Shown here: positions 1 through 5,846 of the stretch, piece by piece
How the letters are laid out: each line of letters begins with the position of its first letter
Numbering within the stretch: position 1 is the stretch's first letter
NCBI GenBank assembly: GCA_945834545.1
Contig: CAMAHO010000108.1
Location: 1-7,727, forward strand
DNA: 7,727 nucleotides
Reading direction: 5' to 3'
DNA from: an uncultured Lachnospiraceae bacterium
GTDB taxonomy: Bacteria; Bacillota; Clostridia; Lachnospirales; Lachnospiraceae
The notes under the pieces: generated by a model
Database searches by the model: none
What the model saw: only the letters and a program-made list of their open reading frames with translations
Told to the model about the DNA's origin: nothing
Program-made: the position numbers and the translations under genes

Positions 1-37
1 TACGACCAAAACCATTAATCGCAACTTTTACTGCCAT
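1..37 (-). CDS. gap: Glyceraldehyde-3-phosphate dehydrogenase, N-terminal fragment cut by the window edge
   Basis: Only the first 12 codons lie in the window, reading MAVKVAINGFGR. This is the hallmark N-terminus of type I GAPDH: the first beta strand and the NGFGR part of the Rossmann-fold NAD-binding loop. The enzyme oxidises and phosphorylates glyceraldehyde 3-phosphate to 1,3-bisphosphoglycerate in cytosolic glycolysis. The start is secure: an AGGAGG ribosome binding site (46-51) lies 8 nt upstream of the ATG. The rest of the gene, and possible followers such as pgk or tpi, lie beyond the left edge. The catalytic Cys cannot be seen. The gene is divergent from the PHP phosphatase gene. Confidence 0.93.
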   Translation of the reverse strand, partial: MAVKVAINGFGR

Positions 38-45
38 TTTAGATT

Positions 46-51
46 CCTCCT
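46..51 (-). promoter_or_regulatory. gap ribosome binding site
   Basis: A perfect AGGAGG on the minus strand, 8 nt before the gap ATG. It fixes the start of the partial reading frame at the window edge. Confidence 0.9.
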
Positions 52-69
52 AAAAAGTGTTTTATATTA

Positions 70-96
70 TTTTGACGCTCCTTTGGATTGTCAAAA
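70..96. repeat. 7-bp inverted repeat TTTTGAC-N13-GTCAAAA in the gap leader/promoter
   Basis: The arms 70-76 and 90-96 are perfect inverted complements separated by 13 bp. The minus-strand right arm also contains a consensus -35 (TTGACA, 89-94), followed 19 bp later by TAATAT (64-69), so the repeat may cover a second gap promoter. Alternatively it lies just downstream of the start site of the upstream promoter (113-141) and is an operator or a weak mRNA stem. It does not match the published CcpA or Rex operator consensus. The regulator is unknown. Confidence 0.45.
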
Positions 97-112
97 TTTT
101 ATCAGCAATGCT

Positions 113-141
113 ATTTTACATAATTTCCTCCTATAATTCAA
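113..141 (-). promoter_or_regulatory. Candidate sigma-A promoter for gap
   Basis: The minus strand reads TTGAAT (-35, 136-141), a 17-bp spacer, then TAAAAT (-10, 113-118). This predicts a start near 106 and a leader of about 70 nt before the gap ATG. The spacer happens to contain AGGAGG and an ATG followed at once by TAA, which would not be transcribed from this promoter. A second, less well-spaced candidate (TTGACA-N19-TAATAT, 64-94) lies downstream. Confidence 0.5.
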
Positions 142-148
142 GATGTAA

Positions 149-177
149 TTGAAAATATTTTTCGGATATAGTAAAGT
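149..177 (+). promoter_or_regulatory. Candidate sigma-A promoter for the PHP phosphatase gene
   Basis: TTGAAA (149-154) is followed after 17 bp by TAAAGT (172-177), which would start transcription near 184 and give a very short leader. A TATAAT at 132-137 is an alternative -10, but no recognisable -35 lies at the proper distance upstream of it. Assignment is tentative. Confidence 0.35.
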
Positions 178-188
178 ACATCATAAAT

Positions 189-195
189 AAGGAGG
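189..195 (+). promoter_or_regulatory. Ribosome binding site of the PHP phosphatase gene
   Basis: AAGGAGG ends 7 nt before the ATG at 203. It supports this start and excludes the internal Met codons. Confidence 0.85.
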
Positions 196-202
196 TAAAA
201 AC

Positions 203-1018
203 ATGATAAAAGCAGATTGTCATCTCCATTCCAATCACTCCGGCGACAGCTCCACTCCCATGGAAGAAATGGTAAAACAGGGAATTGCCCTGGGATTAGA
301 CACCCTATGTTTTACGGAGCACAACGATTTCGATTTCCCTGTAACCGAATCGGACCCGGAGGGGAAATTTACCCTGAATCCGGATTCCTACCTATATGAA
401 TTAATCAGTCTTCGTGAAAAATACGCAAATCAGATAACGCTCCTCTTTGGAATCGAGCTGGGACTGCAGCCTAGCTGCGTCATGCAAAATGCTGTCCTGG
501 CAAAAAGCTATGACTTTGACTTTATCATAGGCTCCTCTCATCTGGTAAACGGGGAAGACCCCTACTACCCTGCTTACTACGAAAACCGTACTGAAGAGGA
601 AGCCTATCGTTATTATTTCCAAAGTGAGCTGGAAAATATCAAAAAATTTCAAAATTTCGATGTCTACGGTCATCTGGATTATGTGGTCCGCTATGGTCCA
701 AACGGCGACAGAGCCTATACCTATGATAAATATAAGGATGTGATTGACCCCGTCCTTATGGCCCTGATAGAGAAAGAAAAAGGGCTGGAAATCAATACCG
801 GAGGTATGAAGCGCGGGATGCGTGAGTTTCACCCTGTATCAGCAATTCTGCGCAGATACAGAGAATTAGGCGGTGAAATTATCACCATTGGCTCTGATGC
901 CCACGCCCCCGAGGATATGGCATCTCATTTTGATACAGCTGCCGAGGTCTTGAAATCCTGTGGATTTTCCTACTACACTGTATTTGAAAAACGGGTTCCC
1001 CAGTTCCGAAAGCTTTAA
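203..1018 (+). CDS. hisK: PHP-domain histidinol-phosphatase (HisJ/HisK family)
   Basis: The 271-residue product has the usual length of the HisJ-type phosphatases. These cytosolic PHP-fold metalloenzymes hydrolyse L-histidinol phosphate to histidinol in histidine biosynthesis. The metal ligands of the PHP barrel appear in order: H7 and H9 (DCHLH), H40 (FTEHND), E85 (GIELG), H113 (GSSH), H157 (YGHLD), then D232 and H234 (GSDAH). The frame spans the whole domain, so it looks intact. Its start has a strong ribosome binding site. No other his gene is present, so it is a stand-alone gene, and the substrate (histidinol phosphate or another small phosphoester) is inferred from the family only. Its stop codon lies 1 bp from the stop of the convergent mnmA, with no terminator between them. 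Confidence 0.87.
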   Translation: MIKADCHLHSNHSGDSSTPMEEMVKQGIALGLDTLCFTEHNDFDFPVTESDPEGKFTLNPDSYLYELISLREKYANQITLLFGIELGLQPSCVMQNAVLAKSYDFDFIIGSSHLVNGEDPYYPAYYENRTEEEAYRYYFQSELENIKKFQNFDVYGHLDYVVRYGPNGDRAYTYDKYKDVIDPVLMALIEKEKGLEINTGGMKRGMREFHPVSAILRRYRELGGEIITIGSDAHAPEDMASHFDTAAEVLKSCGFSYYTVFEKRVPQFRKL

Positions 1019-1019
1019 T

Positions 1020-2096
1020 CTACACGATGGTACCGCCGCCCAGCACATATTCACCGTCATAAAAAACCATAGCCTGGCCGGGCGTAGCAGCCCGGACCGG
1101 CTTTTCAAAAATGCATTCTACGCGATTCTTGTCAAGCGGTCGTATGATTCCCTTTTCCCCTGCGTGATTGTAACGAATCTTTGCAAGCACCTCCAAGGGC
1201 TCCGTTAAAGCCTCAATTCCCATAAAATTTGGTTCTTCACAGACAACACGATTGGTAAAAAGCTCTTCATTGGAGCCAATCACTACTTCGTTTGTATTAG
1301 GGCGAATGTCTGTGACAAAGACTCTCTCCCCCATAGCAAGCTCCAGGCCTCTTCTTTGACCGATGGTATAATGGGTAATCCCCTTGTGCGTCCCCAGTAC
1401 ATGTCCATCCTTTGTGATATATGCTCCGGGGCCGGGCACTTTGTCCTTCACCTCTTTTTCCAGAAAGGCTGCATAATCACCGTCCGGCACAAAACAGATA
1501 TCCTGACTGTCCGGTTTCTTGGCTACCGGCAGTCCGGCTTTTTCCGCCAACTCACGAATCTCCTCCTTGCGATACTCCCCTACGGGCATCAAGGTGTGCT
1601 TTAGTTGTTGTTGCGTTAATTGATATAAGGCATAGGTCTGGTCCTTCTTAGCTGTCACCGAATTGCGAATGGCATATCTTCCGTTTGGCAGCCTCTCCAC
1701 TCTGGCATAATGTCCGGTGGCCAGATAGTCTGCCCCAAGCTGTCTTGCCCTGTCCAATAATGCTTCCCATTTCACATACCGATTGCATCGAATACAGGGA
1801 TTGGGGGTGCGTCCGTGAAGATATTCCTCCGTGAAATTGTCAATGACACAGCGTTTGAAAACCTCCTTAAAGTTTAGAACATAGTGGGGTATTCCCAAAT
1901 ACTCCGCCACCTTTCTGGCATCCTCCACAGCTGACAAACCACAGCAGCCACCGTTTTCTTCTATTTTGCAAACCGGTTCCTCCTGCCAAATCTGCATAGT
2001 GATACCGATTACCTCATAACCCTTTTCTTTTAAAAGCATAGCTGCCACGGAGGAATCAACCCCTCCTGACATACCTACGACTACCTTTTCTCTCAT
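1020..2096 (-). CDS. mnmA: tRNA-specific 2-thiouridylase MnmA
   Basis: MnmA adenylates U34 of the Lys, Glu and Gln tRNAs and replaces its C2 oxygen with sulfur, giving the s2U of mnm5s2U. The PP-loop ATP pyrophosphatase motif SGGVDSS is at residues 10-16. The two catalytic cysteines are present: C101 in NPCIRCN and C201 in SQDICFV. The Lys-Asp-Gln segment KKDQTYALYQL lies between them, and a complete C-terminal beta-barrel part follows. At 358 residues the length is normal. I chose the ATG at 2096 because GGAG (2103-2106) lies 6 nt before it. The in-frame ATG at 2108 would add MERD but has no visible ribosome binding site. The gene follows a cysteine desulfurase on the same strand by about 33 nt, so the sulfur donor is probably co-expressed. 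Confidence 0.95.
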   Translation of the reverse strand: MREKVVVGMSGGVDSSVAAMLLKEKGYEVIGITMQIWQEEPVCKIEENGGCCGLSAVEDARKVAEYLGIPHYVLNFKEVFKRCVIDNFTEEYLHGRTPNPCIRCNRYVKWEALLDRARQLGADYLATGHYARVERLPNGRYAIRNSVTAKKDQTYALYQLTQQQLKHTLMPVGEYRKEEIRELAEKAGLPVAKKPDSQDICFVPDGDYAAFLEKEVKDKVPGPGAYITKDGHVLGTHKGITHYTIGQRRGLELAMGERVFVTDIRPNTNEVVIGSNEELFTNRVVCEEPNFMGIEALTEPLEVLAKIRYNHAGEKGIIRPLDKNRVECIFEKPVRAATPGQAMVFYDGEYVLGGGTIV

Positions 2097-2102
2097 ATCT
2101 CT

Positions 2103-2106
2103 CTCC
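2103..2106 (-). promoter_or_regulatory. Ribosome binding site deciding the mnmA start
   Basis: GGAG, followed by AGAGAT and ATG, precedes the start at 2096. It overlaps the alternative upstream ATG (2106-2108), whose own upstream sequence lacks a purine-rich site. The shorter protein is therefore preferred. Confidence 0.6.
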
Positions 2107-2129
2107 ATCTGCTATGTGTTACCAAACGC

Positions 2130-3269
2130 TCATTCCTTCATCTTTAAGGTACTGACACTCTCTGCCAGAACCTGCACTACCTGCTCCAGTTCTTCTTCCG
2201 TGTTCTCCTCACTTAGGGTAAACCGCAATGCCCCTTTGATTTCCTCTGGCCTAGCTCCAATCGCCGTCAATACATGGGAAGGCTTTCTGTCTCCTGTGGT
2301 ACAGGCAGAACCACCTGATGCACAAATCCCCTTCAAGTCCAGCTGAATCAACAGGGTTTCTGCTTCTGTTCCGGGAAATGCCACGGATAAGGTACCGGGA
2401 ACGCAGCTTTCTACCGGATGCAAAAACACACAGCCCGGTATCTTAGCCTTTAATCTCCTGCCAAAATACTCTTTTAACCAGGAAAGCTTTATCTGATTCT
2501 CCTGCAACCGCTCCACAGTAAGCTCTGCTGCCTTTGCCATTCCCACAACTGCAGGAATATTTTCTGTTCCGGCCCGATAGCCGCCTTCCTGATTCCCGCC
2601 AACAATCATAGGATGAAGCTGTATGCCTTCTCTGACATATAGAAAGCCTATTCCCTTAGGTCCGTGAAACTTATGGCTGCTTGCACTTAACAAATCCACA
2701 CCAAGCTTGGAAACATCAAGCGGCAATTTTCCAAATCCGGCAACAGCATCTGTGTGGAAAACGATTCCCTTCTTCTTTGCCAGTCTCCCGATTTCCTGAA
2801 TCGGCTGAATACTTCCGATTTCATTATTGACTGTTTGAACGCTTATGAATATGGTATCTCTTCTGATTTCCTGCTCTATATCCTGTATTGAGACAACACC
2901 TTTTTCATTGACAGGCAAGTACGTAATCTCAAAGCCTTCCTTTTCCAATACCTCACAGGCTCTTAAAATAGCTTTGTGTTCTATCTTGCTGGTGATAATA
3001 TGTCTCCCCTTATGACAATACGCCCGGGCAATTCCATAGCATGCCAGGTTGTCTGCTTCTGTTCCGCCGGAGGTAATAATGATTTCCTGCATGGAAGCTC
3101 CGAGCAGACCGGCAATTTTACGTTTTGAAGCATTGAGTGCCTTTTTGGCCTGCATTCCTAACCCATAGGAAGAGCTGGCATTTCCAAAGCTTTGCTGCAG
3201 AAAAGGCAGCATCTGTTCTATCACTTCCGGGTAAGGCTTCGTGGTTGCCCCATTATCCAAATAAATCAT
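2130..3269 (-). CDS. Cysteine desulfurase, NifS/IscS type, probable sulfur donor to MnmA
   Basis: This PLP enzyme converts cysteine to alanine and carries the released sulfur as a persulfide. The 379-residue fold-type I aminotransferase is complete. It begins with YLDNGATT (residues 3-10), then TSGGTEADN (66-74), H98 (the PLP-stacking His in IEHKAIL), D174 in HTDAVAGFGK, and the Schiff-base Lys K200 in SSHKFHGPKG. The active-site Cys is C323 in ASGGSACTTG. GAGG (3277-3280), 7 nt upstream, supports the ATG. Downstream mnmA begins about 33 nt after the stop, the same order as yrvO-mnmA in Bacillus subtilis, where the dedicated desulfurase feeds MnmA. No iscU, sufU or iscR gene is nearby. A tRNA-thiolation role is therefore more likely than general Fe-S cluster assembly, but this is inferred from context. 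Confidence 0.92.
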   Translation of the reverse strand: MIYLDNGATTKPYPEVIEQMLPFLQQSFGNASSSYGLGMQAKKALNASKRKIAGLLGASMQEIIITSGGTEADNLACYGIARAYCHKGRHIITSKIEHKAILRACEVLEKEGFEITYLPVNEKGVVSIQDIEQEIRRDTIFISVQTVNNEIGSIQPIQEIGRLAKKKGIVFHTDAVAGFGKLPLDVSKLGVDLLSASSHKFHGPKGIGFLYVREGIQLHPMIVGGNQEGGYRAGTENIPAVVGMAKAAELTVERLQENQIKLSWLKEYFGRRLKAKIPGCVFLHPVESCVPGTLSVAFPGTEAETLLIQLDLKGICASGGSACTTGDRKPSHVLTAIGARPEEIKGALRFTLSEENTEEELEQVVQVLAESVSTLKMKE

Positions 3270-3304
3270 GTCTTGTCCTCAATACTTTCTGTTTTGTGGT
3301 GCTA

Positions 3305-3316
3305 TCTATTAATAGA
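3305..3316. repeat. 12-bp perfect palindrome TCTATTAATAGA
   Basis: A self-complementary 12-mer, 36 bp upstream of the cysteine desulfurase start. It could be a dimeric regulator site in the leader of the minus-strand pair. Such an AT-rich palindrome can also occur by chance, and no known operator was matched. Confidence 0.35.
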
Positions 3317-3380
3317 GTTCAGCTTCCTTTCCCTCCACAATCCTAACATAAACAAAAAAAGAAGTACATAGACTAAAAGA

Positions 3381-3386
3381 AAAAGG
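3381..3386 (+). promoter_or_regulatory. Ribosome binding site of the flippase gene
   Basis: AAAAGG, 6 nt before the ATG at 3393. It is weaker than the AGGAGG sites elsewhere in the window, suggesting lower translation of this membrane protein. Confidence 0.5.
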
Positions 3387-3392
3387 TAAACT

Positions 3393-4688
3393 ATGAAATC
3401 CCTAAAAAACAGACCAATTATCCTGGGAACACTGATTTTAACCTTTTCCGGTTTTCTGACAAGGGGAATCGGCTTTTTATTTCGTATACTATCTTCCAGA
3501 ATCTTAGGAGCCGAAAAAATGGGACTATATCAGCTGTCCGCCCCTATTTTGGCCCTTTCCTATTCCTTATGTGCGGGCGGCTTTCATACAGCTGTCTCCA
3601 AAACCGTGGCAGAAAGGACTGCCAAAGAGGACAGTCATCCTATCCATATTCTTCTTGCAAGTGTGCTTCTTGCTCTCCCCTTGTCCCTCTTAGTTAGCGC
3701 AGGTATCTTTGTTTCTGCCTCCTTTCTGGCTACCACAATCTTATTGGAGCCTGCCCTGGCTCCTTACCTGAAAATACTGGCCTGGAGTATACCTCTATCT
3801 TCCCTGCATGCATGTACCAATGGATATTTTTATGGAATCAAAAAAAGCCAGATTCCTGCTGTTTCCCAAGTCATGGAGCAAACCGGACGAATTGGCTTTA
3901 TTTGTATTGGGTATTTTTTGTTACGTAAAGACTTCTTAAACCTGATGTTCTACGGTATCATGTTTGGAGAGGGCTTTGCCCTTCTCTTTAACCTTTTTTA
4001 TATAAATCCTCCCTTGTTCTCTCCCTCCGTATTCCATGGCAAAAAAGGAGATTTGAAATCCATTCTAAAGATTGCAGTCCCCACCGGAGCAAACAGACTG
4101 TCCTTAAACCTTATGCAAAGCTTTGAAGCAATTGTACTTCCAAACAGCCTGCGACTGTTTGGTTATTCTCGTGAAAATGCTCTTTCCATATATGGAACGT
4201 TAACAGGAATGGCTCTGCCCTTTCTTTTGTTTCCCAATGCACTGACCATGTCCCTCTCTACTATATTGCTGCCTGAAATCTCTAAAAAACAAGCCTCCAA
4301 TGAGACGGCCTATCTGAAACAAACCATTCGAAAATCAATTCTGTTTAGTCTGTTTCTGGGAATGACTTTTTCATTCCTGTTTCTCATTGGAGGTCAAACC
4401 ATAGGAGAGGTTTCGTTTCATAATCCGTTAGCCGGAAAATGTATCGCAATTCTTGCTCTGAGTTGCCCCTTTTTATATATAAATACCACTTTGTCGGGCA
4501 TCCTGCAGGGAATGGGTAAAATTGTATCCATGTATCTGGTCAATCTTCTCTCTCTGGGAAGCCGTATAGCTTTTGTCATTTTCCTGGTTCCGAAATTCGG
4601 GTTACAGGCTTACTTTGCAGGACTCTATCTCAGTCAGGCGCTGCAAAGTCTGCTTTATCTGAGACTGCTTTATTTGCCGGTCCACTGA
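3393..4688 (+). CDS. SpoVB-like polysaccharide/lipid flippase, MOP (MATE-like) superfamily
   Basis: A 431-residue integral membrane protein with about 12 predicted hydrophobic segments, roughly at residues 8-30, 42-62, 84-107, 118-140, 164-178, 181-203, 222-245, 263-290, 314-334, 346-368, 376-396 and 401-425. The N-terminus has the family signature: a hydrophobic first helix with SGFLTRGIGFLFR, then SRILGAEKMGLYQL, closely resembling the start of SpoVB. Members move lipid-linked glycans, such as lipid II or polysaccharide precursors, across the cytoplasmic membrane. SpoVB of Bacillus subtilis is about 520 residues with 14 helices, so this protein is shorter and may lack a C-terminal helix pair. 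It ends inside the 3' end of the convergent oxidoreductase gene. No glycosyltransferase or sporulation gene is adjacent, so the substrate is unknown. A drug/sodium antiporter role is less likely given the SpoVB-type N-terminus. Confidence 0.82.
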   Translation: MKSLKNRPIILGTLILTFSGFLTRGIGFLFRILSSRILGAEKMGLYQLSAPILALSYSLCAGGFHTAVSKTVAERTAKEDSHPIHILLASVLLALPLSLLVSAGIFVSASFLATTILLEPALAPYLKILAWSIPLSSLHACTNGYFYGIKKSQIPAVSQVMEQTGRIGFICIGYFLLRKDFLNLMFYGIMFGEGFALLFNLFYINPPLFSPSVFHGKKGDLKSILKIAVPTGANRLSLNLMQSFEAIVLPNSLRLFGYSRENALSIYGTLTGMALPFLLFPNALTMSLSTILLPEISKKQASNETAYLKQTIRKSILFSLFLGMTFSFLFLIGGQTIGEVSFHNPLAGKCIAILALSCPFLYINTTLSGILQGMGKIVSMYLVNLLSLGSRIAFVIFLVPKFGLQAYFAGLYLSQALQSLLYLRLLYLPVH

Positions 4689-5845
4689 GAAGTGCTGCCA
4701 AAGCTTCCCTCAATACTTAAGGAAATGCCCTTATCCTCCTTGTGCTTTGAGTTCTTTCTCTTCTCGTTTAGCAGCTTCAGGAACTTTTCTTCATCAATAG
4801 GCAGGGTAACTGTTTCTCCAAGCCAGGAGGATAAAAACATTGCGTTGGAAATCATTAATCCGTTGATTCCCTCTCGACCGTCTGCCACCAGAGGGGTTCC
4901 TTCCTTGATATGCTTAACAAAGGCATTCATAACTCCGACATGCTGAGGATTTTCGCCGTCCGTTTCTACCTGTTCTACTGTAACCTTTGGTGTTGCATAG
5001 CCAATTCTGGCGGTTTTACACCACTCTCTTTCGTCGGATTCCAGACGATAGAAGGTCAGGGTATTGTTCTCACAGACAAGCTTTCCTAAAGTGCCGGTCA
5101 CCTCCAGGCGATTGGTGCCTGGTGCATCCCCTGTGGTGGTTACAAACACGCCGGTGGCTCCGTTCGCAAATTCCATGTAGGCAGTTACATCATCTTCCAC
5201 TTCAATGTCGTGCCATTTTGCCTCGTGACAGAAGGCATGCATCTTAACCGGCATGCCAAACATCCACTGCAGCAAATCCAGCTGGTGAGGGTCCTGATTT
5301 AACAGCACACCGCCGCCTTCTCCTGCCCAAGTTGCACGCCAATCCCCGGAATCATAGTAAAACTGTGTTCTGTACCAGTCTGTCACAATCCAGTTGACAC
5401 GCTTTAATGCGCCAAGTGTCCCGCCCTCCACCATTTCCTTAATCTTTCTGTAGACACAGTTGGTTCTCTGATTAAACATCATACCAAAGGTGAGCTCCGG
5501 ATGCTTATCTGCCTCCGCTATCATCTCGCGAACCTGTAAGGTATATACCCCTGCAGGCTTCTCGCATAAAACGTGGAGTCCATTCTTAAATGCCAGGGCT
5601 GACAAACCCGGATGGTCATAGTGAGGAACTGCGATGAGAACTGCCTCACAAATACCACTCTCAATTAAATCCTTTCCTTCCGCAAAGATAGTTGCAGTGG
5701 GAACCTTCTCCTTTGCCCATTCCCTGCGGCTTTCCTTTCTGTCCGCCATAGCTACAATCTCTATGTCAGGACACTTTCCGGTAAGTATATTGTCTACATG
5801 CATGGTGGCGATCCCGCCAACTCCCACGATTCCAAGCTTTAACAT
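4670..5845 (-). CDS. Gfo/Idh/MocA family NAD(P)-dependent sugar oxidoreductase
   Basis: A cytosolic dehydrogenase of 391 residues. The N-terminal Rossmann domain opens with LGIVGVGGIA (nucleotide loop G8-x-G10-G11), and ADRKE follows strand 2. The conserved CEKPAG (E95-K96-P97) is present. The C-terminal substrate domain contains GGGVLLNQDPHQLDLLQW, with D185, H187 and D190 in the usual catalytic region. Members oxidise or reduce sugar hydroxyls, for example inositol, glucose-fructose or 3-keto-sugar formation. The ATG at 5845 is chosen because GGAGG (5855-5859) lies 9 nt upstream. A longer frame from a TTG at 5869 would add eight residues and overlap the previous gene. The last 35 or so residues are a charged Lys-rich tail with low family resemblance, and the end overlaps the convergent flippase gene by 19 bp. 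It is the second gene of an operon with the TIM-barrel isomerase. The specific substrate is not deducible. Confidence 0.9.
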   Translation of the reverse strand: MLKLGIVGVGGIATMHVDNILTGKCPDIEIVAMADRKESRREWAKEKVPTATIFAEGKDLIESGICEAVLIAVPHYDHPGLSALAFKNGLHVLCEKPAGVYTLQVREMIAEADKHPELTFGMMFNQRTNCVYRKIKEMVEGGTLGALKRVNWIVTDWYRTQFYYDSGDWRATWAGEGGGVLLNQDPHQLDLLQWMFGMPVKMHAFCHEAKWHDIEVEDDVTAYMEFANGATGVFVTTTGDAPGTNRLEVTGTLGKLVCENNTLTFYRLESDEREWCKTARIGYATPKVTVEQVETDGENPQHVGVMNAFVKHIKEGTPLVADGREGINGLMISNAMFLSSWLGETVTLPIDEEKFLKLLNEKRKNSKHKEDKGISLSIEGSFGSTSQWTGK

Positions 5846-5846
5846 A

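Larger units (their letters stand above)
3270..3392. other. Divergent spacer between the desulfurase-mnmA pair and the flippase gene
   Basis: This 123-bp AT-rich spacer must hold promoters in both directions. On the minus strand an extended -10-like TGTTAGGAT (3340-3348) is the best candidate for the desulfurase pair, but it lacks a convincing -35. On the plus strand I see no good hexamer pair for the flippase gene. An oligo-A tract runs at about 3353-3360. The region contains the 12-bp palindrome listed separately. No riboswitch or leader-peptide structure was recognised. Confidence 0.4.

Noticed and set aside
116..132. AGGAGG followed by ATG-TAA on the minus strand, considered as a minimal start-stop leader ORF upstream of gap
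   Set aside because: It coincides with the spacer and -10 of the best gap promoter candidate, so it would lie upstream of the transcript.
401..832. 143-codon open frame on the minus strand inside the PHP phosphatase gene
   Set aside because: It is fully antisense to a gene with all its metal-binding motifs and shows no recognisable domain.
1078..1095. GC-rich hairpin CCGGGC-N6-GCCCGG, considered as a terminator for the plus-strand phosphatase transcript
   Set aside because: It lies in the conserved C-terminal coding part of mnmA, and only a short T run follows, several bases after the stem. Coding constraint explains it as well.
4987..5247. 86-codon plus-strand frame within the oxidoreductase gene
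   Set aside because: It is antisense to conserved Gfo/Idh/MocA sequence, with Arg/Cys/His-rich composition and no ribosome binding site recognised.
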